A stretch of 26,829 nt of DNA, from contig JBDSOU010000175.1 in the NCBI GenBank assembly GCA_039914625.1, forward strand, positions 1 to 26,829, read 5' to 3'. The notes below the pieces were generated by a model. The model was not told the DNA's origin. It saw nothing but the letters and a program-made list of their open reading frames with translations, and did not search any database. Of the stretch, positions 1-8,054 are shown one piece after another. Positions within the stretch are counted from its first letter, which is position 1. Every line of letters starts with the position of its first letter. Made by a program: the position numbers and the translations under genes. The DNA is from DATEMK01 sp039914625 (GTDB taxonomy: Bacteria > Bacteroidota > Bacteroidia > AKYH767-A > OLB10).

Positions 1-1
1 T

Positions 2-448
2 GCATGGATAGAAGGCAGCGGGTCACAGGGAAGCAATACTATTCGTGCAAGTATGTTTTCTTATTTTCTAGGAGCTGAAAAATGGATGAGCGTTCAGGGA
101 AATCTGAAATTAGTTTCGCAATATGAAATACCACGTTTGTCGGGTACCATGCAATTTGAAGATGCTTATGTAATTCCTGAATATCGTGGCTACCGTGTTA
201 TTGAAAAAGTGTTTGCTTATGGTATTAAAGAATTTGCAAAAAAATATCCTGAAATGAAATTAGTGCAGGGTTTCACGTTGGCAGGAAATATTCAAAGCTT
301 AATTTCCATGATGAAAATGAAATGGAAACAATCACGAAAAGTTATGTTTGATAATGAAGCACTTCTCAACCTGTTGCCCGGAAAAGGAAAAATTCAATGG
401 GAATTAGATTTGAATGATCCTAAAATAATTGCAGCATATTTATTGTGA
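2..448 (+). CDS. GNAT-like N-acetyltransferase, 3' part
   Basis: The frame is open from base 2 with no stop before 448, so this is the C-terminal part of a gene that starts before the window. The ATG at 53 is probably internal. The segment around YVIPEYRGYRVIEKVF resembles the acetyl-CoA-binding loop and helix of GNAT enzymes (R-G-x-G/R type), followed by a helix and a late strand with the AGNIQSL turn. Substrate is unknown. It converges with the dlt-like operon and overlaps its last gene by 9 bp. The GNAT call rests on fold-like pattern only; an uncharacterised Bacteroidota protein is the alternative. Confidence 0.55.
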   Translation, partial: AWIEGSGSQGSNTIRASMFSYFLGAEKWMSVQGNLKLVSQYEIPRLSGTMQFEDAYVIPEYRGYRVIEKVFAYGIKEFAKKYPEMKLVQGFTLAGNIQSLISMMKMKWKQSRKVMFDNEALLNLLPGKGKIQWELDLNDPKIIAAYLL

Positions 449-1513
449 TAAGTTCTTTTCAGATGAATTTGTTTCAACCAGTTTATTAAATTCATTTGCC
501 AAAACTGTTGTAAAAATCCGTGAACCTTTCTTATTAAGATGTGTCTGATCGGCTGAATTATCTAAGGAATAAAATTCAGGATATTTTCTGCTGTCCGCAA
601 TTTCTATTTTGTTTCGTGCATCAATTTGCGCAAGTAGTGGAATCACTTCATCATACTGATCTTTATCAGCACGGGGAGCAATAACAAAAATTACCTGAAT
701 TCCTTTTTTCGAATAATCATTAATTATTTCATTGATTTTAATAAGATATTCTTTATTGTAATTTTTCAAAAGCTCCGGATTGTTTTCATATTTCTGAAAC
801 TGTTCAGCGCTTGCTTTGCTTCTTATATTGATGCCGTTAGTATCACTTTGCTTAGGATATATTTCCTTTCTCGGAGCAAAACCATTATAAGTACTCATAC
901 TACTTATTTTATTTTTAACTTTCTCATTCCTGGAATAAAAATTATTGATATCACTTATAAATCCAAAGTTGAGACACTTGTCAATCAGCCCTATTGTGTG
1001 CATTGTTGCTATGGCACCTTTTAAAGGAAAATTAGTGTTCTTAGAATCAAAAATTGCCTTTAAAGTGAAGAGATACGTTTGATAGTTGTACCAATAAAAC
1101 ATTCGGGTCGTATGTAGGTTCACATGATCAGGGAAAGTAATTTTTGTGAGCTCAATCATCAGGTATTTTATCGCGGGATTTTTTTTAACAAGATGATCAG
1201 ACAAATAAAAAAGTTCTGAGGCTGCAAGGCCCTGAATGCCGTAATTAAAAGATTTTACAGGTTGTTCTCCAAATCTTATGAGGCTATCAAACAGCGGAGT
1301 TTCAAACTGACGAAAGACATGGCTTGATCCTATAAATACAGTGTTAAAATTTTCCTTATGTCTCGCGAGCCAGGTATCTTTCAGGTAAATGTCATCCGCA
1401 GCATAAGAGTATGGAAAAAGTTTTAACGGTTGATAAATAATTTTCTTTAAGGTCACACTTATTATAAATATGATAAAAAATAAAAGGACTGATTTTAATG
1501 CCAGCTTTAACAT
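440..1513 (-). CDS. SGNH-type membrane-anchored protein, DltD/AlgJ-like partner of MBOAT
   Basis: 357 aa. A single N-terminal membrane segment (about residues 4-20) places the rest outside the inner membrane. SGNH-hydrolase hallmarks are visible: a block I GSSH motif at 62-65 (Ser64 the likely nucleophile) and a late D-x-x-H at Asp322/His325 in ADQTHLNKKG. Proteins of this type (DltD, AlgJ/X, PatB) work with an MBOAT protein to move an acyl group onto an extracytoplasmic polymer, so a role as the final transferase or esterase of the operon is inferred. It is the last gene of the operon, starting 2 nt after the MBOAT stop. Sequence similarity to DltD itself cannot be judged here; the assignment rests on motifs plus context. 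Confidence 0.72.
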   Translation of the reverse strand: MLKLALKSVLLFFIIFIISVTLKKIIYQPLKLFPYSYAADDIYLKDTWLARHKENFNTVFIGSSHVFRQFETPLFDSLIRFGEQPVKSFNYGIQGLAASELFYLSDHLVKKNPAIKYLMIELTKITFPDHVNLHTTRMFYWYNYQTYLFTLKAIFDSKNTNFPLKGAIATMHTIGLIDKCLNFGFISDINNFYSRNEKVKNKISSMSTYNGFAPRKEIYPKQSDTNGINIRSKASAEQFQKYENNPELLKNYNKEYLIKINEIINDYSKKGIQVIFVIAPRADKDQYDEVIPLLAQIDARNKIEIADSRKYPEFYSLDNSADQTHLNKKGSRIFTTVLANEFNKLVETNSSEKNLSQ

Positions 1514-1515
1514 TT

Positions 1516-2946
1516 TCAGAATTGAATATAAATAAATGAATTAGTTCCGAATATTCCGAAATTCAAAATTGCCAGGATGATAAAACAATAAATACTCCAT
1601 CGAACCATCATGGGCTTACCGGAAATCATTTCCCGCACACTTCCCTTACTCTGATAATATTGGACAATTTCCATAAAAATAATTGCAGCGACACCGACTA
1701 TAAAATTTAGGGGATCCAAACCCAAATTGAAAAGATCAACCTGTGTAGTGGGATTTTTAAACAAATGAGTTATAAAATGGAATCCTTCACTCAAATTATT
1801 ATTCCGTGAAAAAGAAAAGCTAAAGCACAGAAACAAAAAAGTAATGGACCAGCTGATATGTTTATTCAATGCAACAGGAATTTTTTTAAATAACTTTTTC
1901 CTGAATTTAACTGTGAGAACTTCATAAGATAACGCAATGCCGTTAATAACACCCCAAAATAAAAACATCCATCCTACTCCATGCCACACTCCGCTTATAG
2001 TAAATGTAATCATGATAGCATATACCATCCCCCATTTACCCCAGTTTCTTTTTACCATAGACAGGGGGTTATAAAGATATTCCATCAGCCATGTTGAGAA
2101 GGATATGTGCCAGCGTTTCCAGAATTCCGTTACAGACTTTGATGAGAAAGGCCGGTCAAAATTCTTGATCATTTTAAAACCGAGAATTTCTGCTGCACCC
2201 AATGCAATATCCGTGTAGCCAGAAAAATCAGCATACAACTGAAACGTATAAAATATTCCTGCAATAATTAATATATATCCGCTGTAAGATGTGGTGTGAC
2301 CATACACATGATTTACAAACAGTGCAAGACGATCTGCAATGACTACTTTTTTGAACAATCCCCATGTCATTAGTTGCAGCCCGCTTACAACTCTTGAATA
2401 ATCAAAATCATGCTTTTCATAAAACTGCGGAATAAGATTGCGCGTTCGCTCCACGGGACCTTGCGCAATTTTTGGAAAGAAGAAAAAGTACGTTGCAAAT
2501 ATTCCGAAATGTTTTTCCGCGCTTTGCATTTCACGGCTCACATCTAAGTTATAACCTATTGCCTGAAAAATATAATACGATATTCCGACCGGCATTATAA
2601 AATTAAAAAAAGGAACCGGGTTATTTACTCCGATTATTTTGAGAACCTCTGTAAGATTGGTGTTAAAGAAATTAAAATACTTGAACAGGAATAAACAGCC
2701 AATGTTAAAAATACACGATAGAACAAGCGGAATATTTTTATTAGTTGCTTTCTCAATTGCAATACCTGAGAAGTAATTAAAAATGATCACACCCGTAAAA
2801 AGAAAAATACCGTAAACATTGAAAAATGTATAAAAAACAATGCTGCCGGTCAACAGCAGCATCCAACGGTATTTATGATTCAACAGGAAATAAACAGCAA
2901 CAAATAAAGAAAAGAATAGTAAAAAATTAAACGAATTAAAAACCAT
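1516..2946 (-). CDS. MBOAT family O-acyltransferase (DltB/AlgI-like)
   Basis: 476 aa polytopic membrane protein with many hydrophobic helices. It carries the family signature around SGVWHGVGWMFLFWG, with the invariant His at residue 322, and the upstream cytoplasmic-loop motif FWKRWHISFSTW typical of DltB/AlgI. Such proteins pass an acyl group from a cytoplasmic donor across the membrane. Here the donor is probably the carrier protein encoded immediately upstream (1-nt gap) rather than acyl-CoA, as in DltB. It lies between the carrier protein and SGNH genes, and the length is normal for the family. Family assignment is firm; the substrate is inferred only from neighbours. Confidence 0.93.
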   Translation of the reverse strand: MVFNSFNFLLFFSLFVAVYFLLNHKYRWMLLLTGSIVFYTFFNVYGIFLFTGVIIFNYFSGIAIEKATNKNIPLVLSCIFNIGCLFLFKYFNFFNTNLTEVLKIIGVNNPVPFFNFIMPVGISYYIFQAIGYNLDVSREMQSAEKHFGIFATYFFFFPKIAQGPVERTRNLIPQFYEKHDFDYSRVVSGLQLMTWGLFKKVVIADRLALFVNHVYGHTTSYSGYILIIAGIFYTFQLYADFSGYTDIALGAAEILGFKMIKNFDRPFSSKSVTEFWKRWHISFSTWLMEYLYNPLSMVKRNWGKWGMVYAIMITFTISGVWHGVGWMFLFWGVINGIALSYEVLTVKFRKKLFKKIPVALNKHISWSITFLFLCFSFSFSRNNNLSEGFHFITHLFKNPTTQVDLFNLGLDPLNFIVGVAAIIFMEIVQYYQSKGSVREMISGKPMMVRWSIYCFIILAILNFGIFGTNSFIYIQF

Positions 2947-2947
2947 T

Positions 2948-3208
2948 TTACGGATTTAATTTCTTTTCATCCAGCTTTATTTTAACTATACGGCACATGT
3001 CACCGACATTTTTAAAACCCATTATTTCTTTGAGCTTGAATTTTACGCCAAAGTGTGTTTCAACTTCCACAATCATAATGGTGTGATTGAGTGAATCCCA
3101 TTCATCAATATCGTCCGCCACTGTTTCAGGATTAATTACAATAGCATCATTTTCAAATATTCTTTTGAAAATAGTATTTACCTCATTCAATATATCTGTT
3201 GTTTCCAT
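2948..3208 (-). CDS. Acyl/D-alanyl carrier protein-like (DltC-like)
   Basis: 86 aa. The phosphopantetheine attachment motif is DEWDSLNH, with Ser39 in the DSL triplet. The predicted four-helix carrier fold follows, with an acidic recognition helix containing IMIVEVE. The size matches DltC and small acyl carrier proteins. It lies 35 nt after the adenylation gene and 1 nt before the MBOAT gene, so it most likely accepts the residue activated by the ligase and presents it to the MBOAT. Without the context it could be any discrete ACP; context favours a DltC-like role. Confidence 0.87.
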   Translation of the reverse strand: METTDILNEVNTIFKRIFENDAIVINPETVADDIDEWDSLNHTIMIVEVETHFGVKFKLKEIMGFKNVGDMCRIVKIKLDEKKLNP

Positions 3209-3243
3209 GCTGCAACTTCAAAGTTTAGTGCTCGATATTAATT

Positions 3244-4743
3244 TCAGTTTTTAATTTTCAATGTTTCTGCCAATGCTTTGCGGTCAATTTTATAGTTAGC
3301 GTTCATAGGAAAAGTGGCAATGCTTGTAAATTTATTCGGAATCATATAAGAAGGAATTTTTGTTTTCAGATAATCCGTCAGCGGATGAAAGCTGCCTGAA
3401 TAATTTTCTATAAACAAATGTATTAATGTATTGCCAATGCTATTTGTAAAAGGAACCGCTACTACGTTATGCTGTTGCAGAAACTCACGTGCGTAATGCT
3501 CAATTTCGTTCAGTTCCACACGGAACCCCTGTATTTTTACTTGGTGATCTACTCTTCCGCAGTAGAAAAAATCTCCGTCATTATCAAAGTAACATAAATC
3601 ACCTGTACGGTAATATCTCACAGTTTCTCCATTTTCTTTTAGTATAAAAAACGCTTCGCTGTTCTTCAATTCATTCTTCCAATAACCGGGTGTAATTTGT
3701 TTTCCCGAAAGACAAAGCTCACCTTTGTCTCCTGCGCCAAGCGGAATATTATTTTCGTTAACATTAATTGAATTGGTATTTTCCATCGGTTTGCCAATGG
3801 CAATAATTCCATTGAAAGACTTATTTCCTCCTTCGCGTTTCACGTCAATCGTCATGCAAAAGATGGTTGCTTCGGTTGGTCCATATACATTTTCAATTAA
3901 TGCATTAGGAATACATTCAGACCATTCAAGAATAATATCTTCGTATAACGCTTCACCACAAAAAAGCGAATAACGCATTGCATCCAATTTAATTTCATCA
4001 AAGTATGGACGAAGATGGGTGAGTATGGAAGGAACCATTAATGCGAATGTGATCTTATGATCTTCAAACAAACTATATATATAAGTGTATTTAATTGCAT
4101 CAAACGGCACTGTATAAACACAAGCGCCAATGCATAACGGAGCCATATAACTCATCAATGACAAATCAAATGTCATATCAAACATCTGAAGAAAACGATC
4201 TGTATTATTTATTTTATAACCAAGAGAAAAGAATGCATCAAGAAATGCATCAAGATTTCCGACAGTAATCGGTACACCCTTTGGAACACCTGTGCTGCCC
4301 GAAGTAAAAAGCAAATAGGCAAGTTTATTTTTATCTAATGCTTCCGGTTTAAAAATACTATCTGTAATTTTTTCTGTTGTGTTAATCAGAGTTATACCCG
4401 AATTAATTATTTCCATTAAACTTTCACTCGAGCTGCTGCTTAAAATATATTTTATACCTGCCTGCTCAATGATTGCTTTATTTCTTTCTGAAGGATTTGC
4501 AGGATTAATGGGAACAAAAGCATGACCACTGAAAACAATTGAAAAAACAGAAGAGTATGTTTGAATATCGTCATAGGTTACAATTCCGATATTGCTGTTG
4601 TCTGGCAATTGCAATTTATTTATAAGCCCCTGAATACTTCCACAATTCTTATTCAAATCGCTGTATGTGAAAAAATTATTGCTGATGCAAAACGCATTTT
4701 CAGCAGCATGTCTGTCAAATGATTCAATGATTTTTTCAAGCAT
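3244..4743 (-). CDS. AMP-forming amino-acid/acyl ligase, DltA-like adenylation enzyme
   Basis: 499 aa stand-alone adenylation domain with no condensation or carrier domain. Core motifs in order: P-loop LLFTSGSTGVPKG (144-156), FDLSL (192-196), LFCGE (260-264), YGPTE (287-291), YRTGD (378-382), GRVDHQVKIQGFRVE (396-410) and the catalytic Lys485 in NYKIDRKAL. In DltA the Asp of FDLS binds the substrate amino group and the Cys of FCGE lies by the D-Ala side chain; both are kept (Asp193, Cys262). A small amino acid such as D-Ala or Gly is therefore plausible but unproven. First gene of the operon. It loads the downstream carrier protein by inference. Length is close to DltA (about 500 aa). Confidence 0.85.
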   Translation of the reverse strand: MLEKIIESFDRHAAENAFCISNNFFTYSDLNKNCGSIQGLINKLQLPDNSNIGIVTYDDIQTYSSVFSIVFSGHAFVPINPANPSERNKAIIEQAGIKYILSSSSSESLMEIINSGITLINTTEKITDSIFKPEALDKNKLAYLLFTSGSTGVPKGVPITVGNLDAFLDAFFSLGYKINNTDRFLQMFDMTFDLSLMSYMAPLCIGACVYTVPFDAIKYTYIYSLFEDHKITFALMVPSILTHLRPYFDEIKLDAMRYSLFCGEALYEDIILEWSECIPNALIENVYGPTEATIFCMTIDVKREGGNKSFNGIIAIGKPMENTNSINVNENNIPLGAGDKGELCLSGKQITPGYWKNELKNSEAFFILKENGETVRYYRTGDLCYFDNDGDFFYCGRVDHQVKIQGFRVELNEIEHYAREFLQQHNVVAVPFTNSIGNTLIHLFIENYSGSFHPLTDYLKTKIPSYMIPNKFTSIATFPMNANYKIDRKALAETLKIKN

Positions 4744-4768
4744 ATTCCTTTACACCTTTTCAGAGGGT

Positions 4769-4780
4769 AAAACCGGTTTT
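4769..4780. promoter_or_regulatory. 12-bp perfect palindrome AAAACCGGTTTT in dlt-like leader
   Basis: Self-complementary dodecamer 26-37 nt upstream of the ATG of the DltA-like gene and downstream of its putative -7 box, so it would lie in the transcript leader. It could be an operator half-site pair. With no loop it is a poor hairpin. No regulator is known. Confidence 0.35.
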
Positions 4781-4801
4781 GATGTTTTAAAAAAAAGTCC
4801 G

Positions 4802-4809
4802 CAAATATA
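4802..4809 (-). promoter_or_regulatory. Bacteroidota -7 box for dlt-like operon (TATATTTG)
   Basis: On the minus strand the sequence TATATTTG matches the Bacteroidota TAnnTTTG -7 element. A CTG lies 18 nt upstream as a weak stand-in for the -33 TTG. It is 59 nt before the ATG of the DltA-like gene and nearly back to back with the plus-strand box at 4838. Pattern match only. Confidence 0.45.
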
Positions 4810-4837
4810 GAGATTTATAGGTGAGTTCAGATAATTG

Positions 4838-4845
4838 TATTTTTG
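4838..4845 (+). promoter_or_regulatory. Bacteroidota -7 box for two-domain oxidoreductase (TATTTTTG)
   Basis: TATTTTTG fits TAnnTTTG. No good -33 TTG is seen at the usual distance. The box ends only 9 nt before the ATG at 4855, implying a very short or absent leader. An alternative in-frame TTG start (4843) lies inside the box, which argues against that start. Confidence 0.45.
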
Positions 4846-4854
4846 CATCCATAT

Positions 4855-6984
4855 ATGGAACAGCTTACTCAACTACTGAAAGACGGAACCATGCAATTGC
4901 TTGAAGTTCCTTTTCCTGCTTTGTCAAAGGGATGTGTTTTGGTACGAAATCGTTATTCATTGATCAGTGCCGGAACGGAAGGAAAAACAGTTAAGGATGC
5001 TCGGTTAAGTTATATCGGCAAAGCAAAGTCGCGCTCCGATGAATTGAAAAAAGTTGTGGATGCTGCAAAAACTTTTGGCTGGGTCAACACTTATAAAATG
5101 GTGATGAATAAATTAGAAGCGCCTGCATCATTGGGATACAGTTGTGCCGGTGAAGTAATTGATGTGGCACAGGATGTTTCTGAATTTAAGATTGGCGATC
5201 TCGTTGCATGTGGCGGAAACTCTGCTTCGCATTCAGAAGTTGTAGCAGTTCCGAAAAATCTTTGTGTGAAAGTGGATGCCTCGGTTGATTTGCAACATGC
5301 TTGTTTTACAACTCTTGGAGCAATTGCATTGCAGGGAATACGGCAAGCTGATTTACGTCTTGGCGAAAATTGTGTAGTGATTGGGTTAGGTTTGGTAGGT
5401 CAATTGACTTTACAGATGCTGGATGCTGCAGGAGTAAAAACTATCGGAATTGACATTGATAAAAACCAGGTGCATCTTGCAAAGAATACTGTTGCTGATC
5501 TTGCATTTGATCGTGGAACTGAAGGCATTGAAAAAATAATCAATGAGTTTACAGATGGATATGGAACAGATGCCGTGATTATTACTGCCGGAACTTCGTC
5601 ACATGACCCGATTGATCTTGCAGGTGAATTGTGCCGCAAAAAAGGAAAAGTAATTATTGTTGGCGCTGTGCCTACAGGATTTAAACGTCCTAATTATTTT
5701 AAAAAAGAATTAGATTTAAGAATGTCGTGTTCGTATGGACCGGGACGTTATGATCCGGAATACGAAGAAAAGAATGTGGATTATCCGATAGGTTATGTTC
5801 GTTGGACAGAGAACAGAAATATGCAGGCTTTTGTGGAACTTCTGAAAGAAAAAAAGATTTCACTCGAAAAATTAATCACACATACTTTTGATTTTAAAAA
5901 TGCTCCCGAAGCATATCAAATGATTCTTGATAAAACAGAAACATTTTCGGGAATTGTTTTGAAGTATGATGTAAAGAAAGAACTGAAGAAAAGTGTGAAG
6001 CTTCCGCATCATGCAAAATCTTCGGCTATGCCAAAGGTTGGTTTTATAGGTGCGGGAACATTTGCACAAAATTTTCTTTTGCCGGCAGTGAAAAACCATG
6101 CGGATTTGATCGGCATTGCAACAGCACGACCGAATAATTCAAGATATATAGCAGATAAATATGGTTTTAAATATTGTGCGAGCGCTGCTGATGAAGTGTT
6201 ATCTGATAAAAATGTGAATACCATTTTTATTGCAACCCGTCATGATTCACATGCGAAGTATGTGATGGAATGCCTGAAACATCATAAAAATGTTTTTGTA
6301 GAAAAACCATTGTGCATGTTTCATGAGGAATTAGATGAGATTAAGGATTTGTATGAAGTCTCCAACGTGCATTTGATGGTAGGATACAACCGGAGATTTG
6401 CTCCGCATATTTTAAAACTCGTTCCTAAACTGAGGGAAAAAAAACTTCCTGTTGCAATAAATTATCGTATCAATGCAGGAATTGTTCCTCACGACCATTG
6501 GGTACATGATAAGGATATTGGAGGAGGACGGATATTGGGTGAAGTGTGTCACTTCATTGATCTTGTCATGCACATCGCGGGCAGCCCTATAGTTAGTTTA
6601 TCTGCAAATTCAATGAATGATGCGCTGCATCACAATGATACTTTAAATATTAATCTTGCTTTTGAAAACGGAAGCGTGGCAAACATTTCTTATTTCAGCA
6701 ATGGGAATAAAAACCTTCCGAAAGAATATTTAGAAATTTTTTATTCAGGTAATATAACGGTGATTGAAGATTTTATTTCAATGAATGAATTCGGAAAAAC
6801 AGTTTCAGAAAATAAATTGAAAGCGCAGGATAAAGGGCATTCTCATGAAGTGAAATTGTTTTTAGATGCCGTTAAAACAGGAAGCCCCACTCCTATTCCT
6901 TTTAATGAAATTTATCTATCATCACTTGCTACCTTTAAAACTATTGAATCTATCAGCAGGAACGGGGAAAGGGTGAAGATTTAA
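4855..6984 (+). CDS. Bi-domain oxidoreductase: MDR dehydrogenase fused to Gfo/Idh/MocA dehydrogenase
   Basis: About 709 aa from ATG 4855; an in-frame TTG at 4843 would add four residues but overlaps a promoter-like box. The N-terminal half (to about 380) is a medium-chain dehydrogenase with a Rossmann motif VIGLGLVG. The zinc-binding signatures are altered: LGYSCAGE replaces GHE and ISAGTE replaces the usual CGTD, so it is probably zinc-independent. The C-terminal half begins PKVGFIGAGTFAQ and has the Gfo/Idh/MocA motifs VEKPLCM, GYNRRFAP and GGRILGEVCHFIDL. The two-domain fusion recurs in surface-polysaccharide loci (family knowledge), where it may oxidise or reduce a nucleotide sugar or sugar acid; the exact reaction is unknown. 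Divergent from the dlt-like operon. Confidence 0.88.
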   Translation: MEQLTQLLKDGTMQLLEVPFPALSKGCVLVRNRYSLISAGTEGKTVKDARLSYIGKAKSRSDELKKVVDAAKTFGWVNTYKMVMNKLEAPASLGYSCAGEVIDVAQDVSEFKIGDLVACGGNSASHSEVVAVPKNLCVKVDASVDLQHACFTTLGAIALQGIRQADLRLGENCVVIGLGLVGQLTLQMLDAAGVKTIGIDIDKNQVHLAKNTVADLAFDRGTEGIEKIINEFTDGYGTDAVIITAGTSSHDPIDLAGELCRKKGKVIIVGAVPTGFKRPNYFKKELDLRMSCSYGPGRYDPEYEEKNVDYPIGYVRWTENRNMQAFVELLKEKKISLEKLITHTFDFKNAPEAYQMILDKTETFSGIVLKYDVKKELKKSVKLPHHAKSSAMPKVGFIGAGTFAQNFLLPAVKNHADLIGIATARPNNSRYIADKYGFKYCASAADEVLSDKNVNTIFIATRHDSHAKYVMECLKHHKNVFVEKPLCMFHEELDEIKDLYEVSNVHLMVGYNRRFAPHILKLVPKLREKKLPVAINYRINAGIVPHDHWVHDKDIGGGRILGEVCHFIDLVMHIAGSPIVSLSANSMNDALHHNDTLNINLAFENGSVANISYFSNGNKNLPKEYLEIFYSGNITVIEDFISMNEFGKTVSENKLKAQDKGHSHEVKLFLDAVKTGSPTPIPFNEIYLSSLATFKTIESISRNGERVKI

Positions 6985-7060
6985 GTATACAATAGGTTAT
7001 CAGAATAGGCCTCTAAAGTGTTTGCAGAAGACTCTCTTTGATTAAAATCATAAACTGCCA

Positions 7061-8023
7061 ATGAATCCGTTGTGGTCACAATTAATAACACGAACTGTAC
7101 TTCGCAGCAAGAATAAAAAAGAGTATTCTCATTTTGAACTTGCAAAGGGATTTCGTGAATTAAAAATAACTGGAGTCAGGCTCTTTAAAGATTTTATTTT
7201 AATCACGTTGGGGATTTTTTCAGCAGCGTTTGGCTTTAAAGGTTTTTTACTGACCAATCACTTTATTGACGGGGGAGCAACAGGAATATCATTGCTCATC
7301 TCTGCCGTAACATCCATCCCTCTTTACCAACTGGTAATAATTGTAAACATTCCTTTTGTTATTCTCGGTTATAAAGCAATCGGAACAACCTTTGCAATAA
7401 AAACAGCTCTTGCAATTTCGGGACTTGCATTGGTGTTGGCAACGTTTCACTTTCCTAATGTTACAAATGATAATTTACTGGTAGCCGTGTTTGGTGGTTT
7501 CTTTCTTGGTGCCGGCATCGGGCTTTCTGTAAGAGGCGGTGCGGTAATAGACGGAACGGAGGTACTGGCAATTTTTTTAAGCAGGAAACTGGGGGCAACA
7601 ATTGGCGACATTATCATCATCATTAATGTATTTATTTTTTCTGCTGCTGCCTATTTTCTTTCAATAGAAACAGCTCTTTATTCTATGATAACCTACCTTT
7701 CTGCTTCTAAAACGCTTGACTTTGTCATTGAAGGGATTGAAGAATATATCGGGGTTACAATCATATCGACACATAGTGAAGACATCAGGCAAATGATCAT
7801 TAACAAAGTAGGCCGGGGTGTTACAATTTATAAGGGAAAGCGCGGATTCGGCAAACAAAGCGATTCATCCGATATTGATATTGTTTATACAGTGATTACC
7901 CGGCTTGAAATAAACAGGCTGAACACAGAAATTGAAAAAATCGATCCGAATGCTTTTGTTGTAATGAGCAGTGTGAAAGATACAAAAGGCGGTATGATAA
8001 AAAAGCGGCCGTTAAAACATTGA
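7061..8023 (+). CDS. YitT family membrane protein (DUF161 + DUF2179)
   Basis: 320 aa. After a soluble N-terminus of about 45 residues come five to six membrane helices, including the conserved FIDGGATGISLL and RGGAVIDGTEVLAI loops of the YitT family. A C-terminal cytoplasmic DUF2179-like ferredoxin-fold domain follows, with GRGVTIYKGKRGFG and KDTKGGMIKKR. The family's transport role is unproven. It lies 76 nt after the two-domain oxidoreductase and converges on fcl with a 19-nt gap. No clear own promoter: TCTCTTTG near 7035 is one base off TAnnTTTG. Family assignment is confident; function is open. Confidence 0.87.
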   Translation: MNPLWSQLITRTVLRSKNKKEYSHFELAKGFRELKITGVRLFKDFILITLGIFSAAFGFKGFLLTNHFIDGGATGISLLISAVTSIPLYQLVIIVNIPFVILGYKAIGTTFAIKTALAISGLALVLATFHFPNVTNDNLLVAVFGGFFLGAGIGLSVRGGAVIDGTEVLAIFLSRKLGATIGDIIIIINVFIFSAAAYFLSIETALYSMITYLSASKTLDFVIEGIEEYIGVTIISTHSEDIRQMIINKVGRGVTIYKGKRGFGKQSDSSDIDIVYTVITRLEINRLNTEIEKIDPNAFVVMSSVKDTKGGMIKKRPLKH

Positions 8024-8036
8024 TTTGCGAAGAATG

Positions 8037-8054
8037 TTTAGTTCACGAACTAAA
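8037..8054. repeat. 18-bp dyad TTTAGTTC-AC-GAACTAAA over the fcl stop
   Basis: Perfect 8-bp arms around a 2-bp centre, in the 19-nt convergent gap and over the last codons of fcl. It could fold as a 7-bp stem with a 4-nt loop. There is no U-run after it, so terminator function is weak; an operator or chance is possible. Confidence 0.35.

Noticed and set aside
3241..3280. Heptamer-like run at the 3' end of the ligase gene
   Set aside because: Only three to four weak AT-rich units, and the DNA encodes a normal adenylation-enzyme C-terminus; not above chance.
3725..3973. 82-aa plus-strand frame inside the ligase gene
   Set aside because: Lies antisense to conserved adenylation motifs, which explain the open frame.
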